Shown here one piece after another: positions 1-5,989 of a stretch of DNA of 6,629 bases (positions are counted from its first letter, which is position 1; each line of letters starts with the position of its first letter). The stretch is from an uncultured Actinomycetes bacterium (lineage in GTDB: Bacteria; Actinomycetota; Thermoleophilia; Gaiellales; F1-60-MAGs149). Made by a program: the position numbers and the translations under genes. The notes under the pieces are model-generated. The model did no database searches, was not told the DNA's origin, and worked only from the letters and a program-made list of their open reading frames with translations. The stretch is from the NCBI GenBank assembly GCA_903847495.1, contig CAINDT010000011.1:1-6629 (forward strand), written 5' to 3'.

Positions 1-1
1 C

Positions 2-397
2 CACGAGCTCGAGCTCGCGATCGACGTGATGGACGCGGTCTTCAACGACAAGGACGAGATCCATCCGGTCAACGTCCCCAACGTCGGTGGCATGCTGCCG
101 GGCTTCGCCGAGGACCTCGTCGTCGAGATCTACGGCCGGTGCAATGCGAACGGGATCGAGCCGCTACCGGCGCCGCCGCTGCCGCGCGACGTGCGCGGTC
201 TCGTGCTGGCGCTCGGCGAGTACCAGGCCTCCGCCGGCCAGGTCGCCTGGGAGGGCGATTGGAAGGCCGGCATCCGCACACTCGCCTCGAACCCGCTGGT
301 GCGGACGATCGACCAGGCCGAGGTCATCTACACGGAGCTCGCCGCGGCGCATCGCGAGCACCTGCCCGAGCGCCTGGTCCCGCCGTCGGTGCGATGA
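2..397 (+). CDS. Glycoside hydrolase family 4 enzyme, C-terminal part (cut by left edge)
   Basis: Only the last 131 residues are present; the frame is open to the left edge, so the GTG and ATG near base 26 are internal codons and not the start. GH4 enzymes (6-phospho-glucosidases, alpha-galactosidases, alpha-glucuronidases) cleave glycosides by an unusual redox mechanism using NAD+ and a divalent metal such as Mn2+. The visible part matches the family's C-terminal helical region: the stretch HPVNVPNVGGMLPGFAEDLVVE (residues about 21-42), then GIEPLPAPPLP, then a helix ending in a DQAEVIYTELAAAHREHLP-like tail, which is how many family members end. The NAD-binding Rossmann part and the metal ligands lie outside the window, so the substrate cannot be assigned. 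The stop codon overlaps the start of the following sugar kinase (ATGA), implying one operon and coupled translation. Family assignment is good; specificity is unknown. Confidence 0.85.
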   Translation, partial: HELELAIDVMDAVFNDKDEIHPVNVPNVGGMLPGFAEDLVVEIYGRCNANGIEPLPAPPLPRDVRGLVLALGEYQASAGQVAWEGDWKAGIRTLASNPLVRTIDQAEVIYTELAAAHREHLPERLVPPSVR

Positions 398-1350
398 GCG
401 GCGGGTACGTCCTCGGCTGCGACGGCGGCAACACCAAGACGATCGCGCTCGTAGCGCGCCCGGACGGCACCATCGCGGGCTGGGGGCGCGCCGGCTCGAG
501 CGACGTCCACGACAACTCCGCGGCGCTCGACGAGCTGCGCAGCGCCGTGACGGACGCGTGCGCCATGGCCGGCTGTGCGTCCGCCGACGTGGAGCAGGCG
601 GTCTTCGGCTTGGCGGGCGCCGACTGGCCTGAGGACTTCGCGCTCCTCGACGAGACGATGCGCGCCGTGGTCGGCGGCGGCGTGACGATTCTCAACGACG
701 CCGTCAACGCGATTCGCTGCGGCACCCCCGACGGCGTCGGCCTCGTCGTGTCGTGTGGGACCGGCGGGACGGCCGCGGGGATGGGGGCGGACGGGACGAT
801 CTACCACCGCGGCTTCTGGCCGGAGCCCTCCGGGGCGCGCGAGATCGGGCGCCTTGGTCTGAGTGCGGTGCAGCGGGCGCATCTCGGCATCGGGCTGCCC
901 ACGGCGCTGACCGAGCGCGCGCTGACGCGCTATGGCGCAGCGGATGCCGACGTGCTGTTGCACATGCTCACGCAACGCGGTCGCGACGGGGTGACCGACA
1001 GTCGCTGGTTCTGCCCCGATGTCCTCGACGAAGCCGCAGCAGGTGATCCGGTGGCGATGGCGATCGTCCGCCGCGAGGGCAAGGTGCTCGGCGAGCAGGC
1101 GGCGGTCTGCGTACGCGAGCTCGGCTTCGCCGGTTCCTTCCCGCTCGTGCTTGTCGGCGGGGTGTTCCGCCATCCGAGCTCGCTGCTGCGTGAGGCGGTG
1201 CAGGCAGAGGTGCCGCAGGGTGTGCCGGTCGAGGCGGCCGTCGAGCCTGCGGTCGGCGCGCTGCTGCGAGCGTTCGATGCCCTTGGCATCAGCGCGGATG
1301 ACGCGGTGCGGGCCTCGCTACCCGACGACGCCGTCTTCGCGACGAGCTAG
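394..1350 (+). CDS. BadF/BadG/BcrA-family sugar kinase (N-acetylglucosamine kinase-like)
   Basis: A 318-residue cytoplasmic protein of the ASKHA (actin/hexokinase/Hsp70) fold, the usual length for this family. An N-terminal phosphate-1 loop with DGGNTKT lies at residues 10-16, FGLAGADWPED at 71-81, NDA with the probable catalytic-base Asp102 at 101-103, a phosphate-2 loop CGTGG at 121-125, and an adenosine motif LVLVGGVFRH at 251-260. The family phosphorylates GlcNAc or related sugars with ATP; other members are ATPase activators of 2-hydroxyacyl-CoA or benzoyl-CoA reductases, but those carry Fe-S cysteine motifs not seen here. The ATG at 394 is chosen because it overlaps the GH4 stop and begins right before the phosphate loop; the longer frame reading from 139 is a shadow of GH4. 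No clear ribosome-binding site, consistent with coupling. Two usual sugar-site motifs look altered: SSD at 35-37 where GlcNAc kinases have an Asn, and WPEPSGAREIG at 142-152 where many have a GDEGSG segment. Exact sugar is therefore uncertain. Confidence 0.85.
   Translation: MSGGYVLGCDGGNTKTIALVARPDGTIAGWGRAGSSDVHDNSAALDELRSAVTDACAMAGCASADVEQAVFGLAGADWPEDFALLDETMRAVVGGGVTILNDAVNAIRCGTPDGVGLVVSCGTGGTAAGMGADGTIYHRGFWPEPSGAREIGRLGLSAVQRAHLGIGLPTALTERALTRYGAADADVLLHMLTQRGRDGVTDSRWFCPDVLDEAAAGDPVAMAIVRREGKVLGEQAAVCVRELGFAGSFPLVLVGGVFRHPSSLLREAVQAEVPQGVPVEAAVEPAVGALLRAFDALGISADDAVRASLPDDAVFATS
1347..1350. other. Shared CTAG palindrome: overlapping stop codons of two convergent genes
   Basis: The plus-strand kinase ends with TAG at 1348-1350 and the minus-strand ABC ATPase ends with TAG read from 1349-1347. 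The two stops are the two strands of the palindrome CTAG, so the convergent genes overlap and leave no spacer for a terminator between them. Confidence 0.95.
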
Positions 1351-2501
1351 ACGAGCGCGGCGCCCGACGCCGGATCGAACAGGTGGATCCGGTCGGGGTC
1401 GATCGCCAGCGAGAGCGTTTCGCCTTGCGTCACGCCGGAGTGCGCATCGAGGCGTGCGGTGAACTGTGCACGGTCGTCACCAGCGAGCAGCGTCCCGTCA
1501 TGATCGGCCTCCGCCTCCGCAGCGGCGAGCGCCGCCTCGGCCGTGATACGCGGGCTGTCGACGGGCATGATCGCGTGCGCCTCGGCGCCGAGGTCCTCGA
1601 AGACGGCCACGGTGCCTGTCAGCGTGGGACGGGCGTCGCCGGCGACCGCGATCGTGACATCAGAGGGGCGGATACCGAGGATCACGCGCTGCGTGCCGCT
1701 GGGAATCCGTCCGCTGCGGACCGGCAGGCGCAGGCCCGCGCTCACCACATGATCGCCGTCGACGGTGCCCTCGAGCAGGTTCATCTGAGGGCTGCCGATG
1801 AACGCCGCCACGAACAGGTTGGCCGGGCGGTCGTACAGCTCTTTCGGTGGTGCGACCTGCTGGATCAGCCCGTCGCGCAGCACGACGACGCGCTCGCCGA
1901 GCGTCATCGCCTCGATCTGGTCGTGCGTCACGTAGATCGTGGTGGTGCGCAGGCGCTCGTGCAGACGTGCGAGCTCCGCACGCATCGAGACGCGCAGCTT
2001 GGCGTCGAGATTCGAGAGCGGCTCGTCCATCAGGTAGACGGCGGGCTCGCGCACCATCGCGCGGCCCATCGCGACACGCTGCCGCTGGCCGCCGGATAGC
2101 TGTCCGGGCTTCCGGTCGAGCAGGTCCTCGAGGCCGAGAATCTGCGCGACGTCATTGACGCGCTGCTCGCGCTCCGCCTTCGGCGTCTTGCGGAGCTTGA
2201 GACCGAACGCGAGGTTGTCGCGCACCTTCATCTGCGGGTAGAGCGCGTAGTTCTGGAAGACCATCGCGATATCGCGATCACGCGGTGCGGCGTTAGTGAC
2301 GTCCCGGTCGCCGATGCGCAGCGAGCCCTCGGTGATGTGCTCGAGGCCCGCGATCATGCGCAGCAACGTCGACTTGCCGCAGCCGGACGGTCCGACAAGC
2401 ACGACGAACTCGCCGTCCTCCACCGTCAGATCAACGCCATCGACCGCGCGGACGCCGCCGTCGTAGACCTTCGCCACCCCATCCAGTGCGATCCCCGCCA
2501 T
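1347..2501 (-). CDS. ABC transporter ATP-binding protein, MalK/UgpC/MsmK type (CUT1 sugar importer ATPase)
   Basis: A 384-residue ATPase that powers uptake of sugars or glycerol-phosphate through a separate pair of permeases and a binding protein, none of which are in the window. All catalytic motifs are intact: Walker A GPSGCGKST (37-45), Q-loop Gln83, signature LSGGQ (135-139), Walker B VYLMDEP (155-161) with catalytic Glu160, D-loop SNLD (163-166) and switch His193. IGSPQMN (236-242) leads into a C-terminal TOBE/regulatory domain, which marks the MalK/UgpC subfamily. About residues 313-345 form an Ala/Glu/Asp-rich insertion between TOBE strands. The ATG at 2501 is preferred because MAGIALDG matches the family N-terminus; a GTG at 2522 would add seven residues. 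No strong Shine-Dalgarno site is visible. It may be a shared energiser for several importers, as MsmK is. Its stop overlaps the convergent kinase stop, and the GH4/kinase pair beside it supports a carbohydrate role. Confidence 0.92.
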   Translation of the reverse strand: MAGIALDGVAKVYDGGVRAVDGVDLTVEDGEFVVLVGPSGCGKSTLLRMIAGLEHITEGSLRIGDRDVTNAAPRDRDIAMVFQNYALYPQMKVRDNLAFGLKLRKTPKAEREQRVNDVAQILGLEDLLDRKPGQLSGGQRQRVAMGRAMVREPAVYLMDEPLSNLDAKLRVSMRAELARLHERLRTTTIYVTHDQIEAMTLGERVVVLRDGLIQQVAPPKELYDRPANLFVAAFIGSPQMNLLEGTVDGDHVVSAGLRLPVRSGRIPSGTQRVILGIRPSDVTIAVAGDARPTLTGTVAVFEDLGAEAHAIMPVDSPRITAEAALAAAEAEADHDGTLLAGDDRAQFTARLDAHSGVTQGETLSLAIDPDRIHLFDPASGAALV

Positions 2502-2515
2502 TGCGCGGGATTCTA

Positions 2516-2541
2516 ACCGCACAGCGGCGTGCAGATGCGGT
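2516..2541 (-). other. Inverted repeat in the gap between exporter and ABC ATPase genes
   Basis: ACCGCA and TGCGGT form a perfect 6-bp stem around 14 bases, and an alternative inner stem GCAC/GTGC around six bases overlaps it. The structure lies in the 45-base gap, just after the exporter stop and about 15 bases before the ATPase start. The following TTAGAAT is a poor T tract, so terminator function is doubtful; chance is also possible in DNA this GC-rich. Confidence 0.3.
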
Positions 2542-2546
2542 CGGTC

Positions 2547-3833
2547 TCAGAGGTTGCTCGCGTCGGCCGGCTCGATCTCCTCGAAGCGGTCGATCTTCCG
2601 CAGCGCGGGGAACGCCAGATACCAGATGCCCGCGACCGCGATGGAGGCGACGCCGCCGACGAGGATCGCCGGGACCGTCCCGATGAAGCGTGCAAGCGTG
2701 CCCGACTCGAACGCGCCGAGCTCGTTCGACGCACCGATGAACACGCGCTCCGCTGCACCCACGCGGCCGCGTAATGCTGGTGGCGTCAGCAGCGGGCCGA
2801 GCGTGGAGCGAATGAAGACACTCACCATGTCGCTCGCCGCGAGCAGCGACAGGGCGGCGAGACTGAGAGCGAAATTCGTTGACAGACCGAAGACGATCGT
2901 GAAGACGCCGAAAAACGCGACGGCGACCAAGAGCACGGGCCCGACCTTCCGCTGGATCGGGCGCGTGGAGAGGAGGATGCCGACGAGTACGGCACCGATG
3001 CCGGGGGCGGCGCGCAGGACGCCGTAGCCGACCTCGCCGACGTGAAGGATGTCCCGTGCTACGACGGGTAGGAGCGCCGTCGCGCCACCGAACAGCACGG
3101 CCACGAGATCGAGGCTGATCGCACCGAGGAGGGCGGGAGTGGCGATGATCAGCCGCAGGCCGGCGGTGGCGTCGGACAGGCTGGCGGGCGTCCCGGTGTC
3201 AATCTTGTGCTCGGTTCCAATGCGCTTGGATACGAGCAGCACCAGCACCAGCCCCGCGGTCTCGGCCACGATCGCCGCCGCGTAGGGTGTGACATCGCCG
3301 GCGGCCTGGAAGATGCCGCCAAGCAGCGGTCCCGCGATCAGCGCGCTCTGCCAGGTGGCCGAGGACATCGCCATCGTGCGCGGGAGCGCGCGTTGGGTCA
3401 CCGCGGCGGCCAGCATCGGTGTGAAGGCCGGTGAGGCGAACGCGCGCGAGGCGCCCAGCCCGGCGGCGAAGATGTAGAGCGGCCACGCTCGGGTGTCGCC
3501 CAGCGCAGCGTCGACGAGCAGACACGTCGCGAACACGATCGTGCCGAGGTCGCCGGCGGCCGTGACGTAGCGGCGGTCCAGCTTGTCGGCCAGATGGCCG
3601 GCGGGCAGCGCGAGGATCAGCGCCGGCAGGAATTCGGCGAGGCCGATCAGGCCCAGGGTGAGCGGATCGCCGGTGCGCGCGTAGGCCTGCCAGCCCAGCG
3701 CAGCCGCGATGATGCCGAACGACAGCGTTGCCAGCAGTTCGGACGCGAGGAGTCGCGCAACCATGCGGTCGCGCAAGAGACGGGAGGCGGAGTCACCGTC
3801 GGCCAGTCCATCGTGGTCGGGTGGCTCGCTCAC
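2547..3833 (-). CDS. MFS transporter of the EntS/MFS_3 family (probable drug or siderophore exporter)
   Basis: A 428-residue integral membrane protein with about twelve hydrophobic segments from residue 27 to 410, the normal size for the family. The loop after helix 2 carries the MFS motif-A form GHLADKLDRRYV (79-90). The second half has features typical of the EntS-like/TIGR00900 group: LDLVAVLFGGATALLP (241-256), VGYGVLRAAPGIGA (268-281), TPPALRGRVGAAE (350-362), then VFIGASNELGAFESG (364-378), and a tail FPALRKIDRFEE. Members use the proton gradient to export siderophores, macrolides or other small molecules; the substrate here cannot be told. The GTG at 3833 is the first possible start after an in-frame stop, but a perfect hairpin lies seven bases upstream and no ribosome-binding site is seen; an ATG at 3764 (residue 24), just before the first helix, is an alternative. 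It follows the secreted-protein gene by 51 bases and precedes the ABC ATPase by 45. Confidence 0.88.
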   Translation of the reverse strand: MSEPPDHDGLADGDSASRLLRDRMVARLLASELLATLSFGIIAAALGWQAYARTGDPLTLGLIGLAEFLPALILALPAGHLADKLDRRYVTAAGDLGTIVFATCLLVDAALGDTRAWPLYIFAAGLGASRAFASPAFTPMLAAAVTQRALPRTMAMSSATWQSALIAGPLLGGIFQAAGDVTPYAAAIVAETAGLVLVLLVSKRIGTEHKIDTGTPASLSDATAGLRLIIATPALLGAISLDLVAVLFGGATALLPVVARDILHVGEVGYGVLRAAPGIGAVLVGILLSTRPIQRKVGPVLLVAVAFFGVFTIVFGLSTNFALSLAALSLLAASDMVSVFIRSTLGPLLTPPALRGRVGAAERVFIGASNELGAFESGTLARFIGTVPAILVGGVASIAVAGIWYLAFPALRKIDRFEEIEPADASNL

Positions 3834-3839
3834 GTGCGG

Positions 3840-3863
3840 CAGCGTCGCATACGGCGACGGCTG
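3840..3863 (-). other. Inverted repeat (hairpin) between the secreted-protein gene and the exporter gene
   Basis: On the minus strand, CGTCGC and GCGACG form a perfect 6-bp stem around the loop CGTAT, extended by CAG/CTG across one bulged C. It starts about 21 bases after the stop of the secreted-protein gene and ends about seven bases before the GTG of the exporter. No run of T follows, so it is not a classic intrinsic terminator. It could be a weak terminator, an mRNA-end stabiliser, or a structure limiting translation from the GTG start. Confidence 0.45.
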
Positions 3864-3884
3864 ACCCGTGCGGTCTTGGGTCGA

Positions 3885-5891
3885 TCAGGGGGTCTTCGGA
3901 AGGCGCACGCGGTGCGTGGCGCCGAAGCTGGCGCCCTGCTTGGTGCGCAGCGTGGTGAGGACGGTGACGGTCGCCGCCTTCTTCTTCAGGGCGGTGCGGG
4001 TGGCCCTGTTGACGGTGCAGGTGAGGGCACTCGTGCCCTTCGCCTTGGGCGCGGCGGTCGCGCGGCAGATGGTCGCGCCACTTGTGCTGGTCGTGAGCTG
4101 GGTGATGGTGGAGGGGCCGGTGACGGCAACGCTCGAACGGATGCGCGTGGCCGAGGCGCTGGGCTTCCGCATGGCGAGCTGCTTGTACGGGCGCACGGCG
4201 GTGGTGGCGCTGGAGGCGGTGCCGGTACCGCCAGCCGAGAGCGCCACGACGGTGATCGTGTACGCCTTGGTGTTCAGCAGGCCGGTGATCGTGCAGGTGA
4301 GCGCGCCGGTGGTCGTGCACGTCGCGCCGCCGGGGTTGGCGGTGGCGGTATAGCCGGTGATGCCTCCGCCGGTAGACGTGGGCGCCTTCCAGGAGACGAC
4401 CGCTCGGAGCAGTCCGGCGACCGCCGTCACCGCCGTCGGGCGACCGGGGGCATCAGCTGGTGTGACGGCGACGGCGGAGGAGGCTGTCGACGTGCCGGCG
4501 ACGGTGGTGGCCGTGACGCTGACGTTGTAGCCGGTGCCGTTGGTCAGTCCGGTCAGGGTGCATGCGAGGTCGCCGGTGGTCCAGGCACAGGTCTGCCCAC
4601 CGGGCGCAGCCGTAGCGGTGTACCGGGTAACGATCGCGCCGCCATCATCGCTCGGCGCGGTCCACGACACGAGCGCGGAACCGTTGCCGGCGCGGGCGGC
4701 CACGGCGGTGGGCGCGCTTGGCGTGCTGACAGAGGCGAGCGCCGCGACCAGGCCCGCGCTCTCCCCGTTGGACACGTAGATCCGCGTGCCGGCGGGGTTG
4801 AGCGCGAGGTAGCCGAAGTCGCCATTGAAGCTGGGTAGCGCGACGGCATCGCGCCGCCCGGAGCGGGTGTCGAAGAGCGTGATCGACGTGTCGCCCGCGG
4901 CGTCGATCGCGGCGACGACGAGATTCACACCGTCAGGCGTGGTGGCAAACCATTCGGCGGGGTCGCCGCCCGCTGGCAGGGTGTAGCTCGCCGGCAGCGA
5001 GTACGTGGTGCCGAGTGCGCCGGTCGCGACCGTGTAGGCCCGTACCTTGGGGTTCGCGGAACCCGCGTCGTCGACGACGACGTAGGCGGTCGCGCCGTCG
5101 GGCGAGAAGGCGACCGCCCACGGGCGCACCGTGTCGAGCGCAATCCGGTGGGCGATGGCGCCAGTGGCGCCGTCGAGGAGGATCACCTCGTTGGTGCCTC
5201 GCGTGATCAGCGCCAGCGTGGCGCCGCTCGGCGAGGCGAAGATCGCGCGCGGCACCTGGCCGCCGGCGAGTGGCGGAGTGATTGCCGTGACGGTGCCTGT
5301 GGCAAGCGCGATCCTCTTGAGATACAGGCCTGCAATCGACGTGACCCAGGCCGTGGTTCCGGCCGGATGGACGGCGACCGACGTGAGCTGATCTCCCGTC
5401 GTGCCCGTGTTGACTGTGCGGTCGACGGTGCGTGTCGCCGCATCGATCAGGCTCACGCCGGGTGGGCCGGCCGCGCCTTGGTTCATGGTCACGAGCTTCG
5501 CGCCGCCGGCAACCGGCTTGATCAGGTACGGCTTGTTGCCCACCGTGAGCGTGCTCACGACCGCTCGATCGACGATGACGCTCACGGTGCCGCTGGTCCA
5601 GTTGGCGGCGAAGAACGTGGAACCCGAGGCGTCGAAGGCGCCGAAGTACGGGTCGTTGCCCACGACCACCTCGGCACCGCTGATGGTGTTCGTCACCGGG
5701 TCCACGTACTGAGCGGCATCGTCGATGTCCTCGAGGACGCGCACGGACGAGCCGTCCGGCGAGACCGCGATGCCATACGGCTGACCGAAGGGCCCGATCG
5801 TGTCGGTCAGGAGCGATGGCGTCGCCACCGCGGCCGGGGCGGCAACGAGCGTCGTGAGAATCACGCTGACCAAAGTCAAGGTGGCGCGCAT
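3885..5891 (-). CDS. Secreted beta-propeller protein with two fibronectin type III domains
   Basis: A 668-residue exported protein of unknown function. The signal peptide is MRAT followed by a hydrophobic stretch, with probable signal peptidase I cleavage after AVA at 21-23. Residues about 34-387 contain eight YVTN/WD-like repeats of roughly 40-50 residues, recognisable by SPDG, HPAG, SPSG, TPDG or NPAG turns (44-47, 175-178, 220-223, 263-266, 318-321, 365-368), so a seven- or eight-bladed propeller. Two Fn3 domains follow (about 392-478 and 482-567), then a Thr/Ala-rich, basic, probably beta-stranded C-terminal region (570-668) I do not recognise. The only six cysteines occur as three pairs in the last three domains (435/444, 525/533, 609/625), suggesting disulfides outside the cell. 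There is no transmembrane anchor or sortase signal, so it is probably released or held non-covalently. Such folds usually mediate binding; there is no visible catalytic motif. The start is well placed by the signal peptide; a GGGGAG lies about 15 bases upstream, too far for a good ribosome-binding site. Confidence 0.88.
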   Translation of the reverse strand: MRATLTLVSVILTTLVAAPAAVATPSLLTDTIGPFGQPYGIAVSPDGSSVRVLEDIDDAAQYVDPVTNTISGAEVVVGNDPYFGAFDASGSTFFAANWTSGTVSVIVDRAVVSTLTVGNKPYLIKPVAGGAKLVTMNQGAAGPPGVSLIDAATRTVDRTVNTGTTGDQLTSVAVHPAGTTAWVTSIAGLYLKRIALATGTVTAITPPLAGGQVPRAIFASPSGATLALITRGTNEVILLDGATGAIAHRIALDTVRPWAVAFSPDGATAYVVVDDAGSANPKVRAYTVATGALGTTYSLPASYTLPAGGDPAEWFATTPDGVNLVVAAIDAAGDTSITLFDTRSGRRDAVALPSFNGDFGYLALNPAGTRIYVSNGESAGLVAALASVSTPSAPTAVAARAGNGSALVSWTAPSDDGGAIVTRYTATAAPGGQTCAWTTGDLACTLTGLTNGTGYNVSVTATTVAGTSTASSAVAVTPADAPGRPTAVTAVAGLLRAVVSWKAPTSTGGGITGYTATANPGGATCTTTGALTCTITGLLNTKAYTITVVALSAGGTGTASSATTAVRPYKQLAMRKPSASATRIRSSVAVTGPSTITQLTTSTSGATICRATAAPKAKGTSALTCTVNRATRTALKKKAATVTVLTTLRTKQGASFGATHRVRLPKTP
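4191..4718 (-). repeat. Tandem pair of fibronectin type III domain units within the secreted protein
   Basis: Two adjacent units of about 86 residues (residues 392-478 and 482-567 of the protein). They share the order PTAV, VSW.AP, GG.I..YTATA.PGG.TC, a second cysteine in L.CT.TGL.N, Y...V.A, and AGT.TASSA near the end. Both follow the Fn3 pattern of a Trp in strand B and a Tyr in strand F. The likeness is at protein level with many substitutions, so this is an old domain duplication, not a recent DNA repeat. Confidence 0.8.
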
Positions 5892-5989
5892 GACGAAACG
5901 CTAGCACTCCCCTGTCGTGATAGCGGGTGAACGTTCGGTGATGCGTTGCGAACCGACCGAGCAAGCACCACGAGAGCGGTCGCCGCGGG
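5892..5989 (-). other. 98-base intergenic region between TMEM175-like and secreted-protein genes
   Basis: This is the longest non-coding stretch and the most likely place for a promoter of the secreted-protein gene. CGACCG/CGGTCG (5954-5959 with 5977-5982, loop 17) just after the TMEM175 stop is a weak terminator candidate, and GTTCG/CGAAC (5933-5937 with 5949-5953) is a second small inverted repeat. I see no convincing -35/-10 pair. Confidence 0.35.

Noticed and set aside
139..393. N-terminal extension of the kinase back to base 139
   Set aside because: The extension is Arg/Ala-rich shadow of the GH4 frame; the family's phosphate loop begins just after the ATG at 394.
328..1173. Long open frame on the minus strand (281 codons) opposite the GH4 and kinase genes
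   Set aside because: Its translation is His/Arg/Ala-rich with no recognisable domain and lies fully antisense to a well-supported kinase; high GC makes such frames common.
3885..3902. LPKTP at the very C-terminus of the secreted protein as a sortase-like LPxTG signal
   Set aside because: The last residue is Pro where Gly is needed, and no hydrophobic segment or basic tail follows.
4191..4718. Possible recent DNA tandem duplication in the Fn3 region
   Set aside because: The two units are similar in protein pattern but differ at many bases, so it is an old domain duplication.
3594..4838. 414-codon plus-strand frame opposite the exporter and the secreted protein
   Set aside because: Extremely Gly/Arg/Ala-rich low-complexity translation, antisense to two genuine genes.
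5892..5989. Promoter for the secreted-protein gene
   Set aside because: TATCAC-like and TTCACC-like words exist but with no properly spaced, convincing -35/-10 pair.
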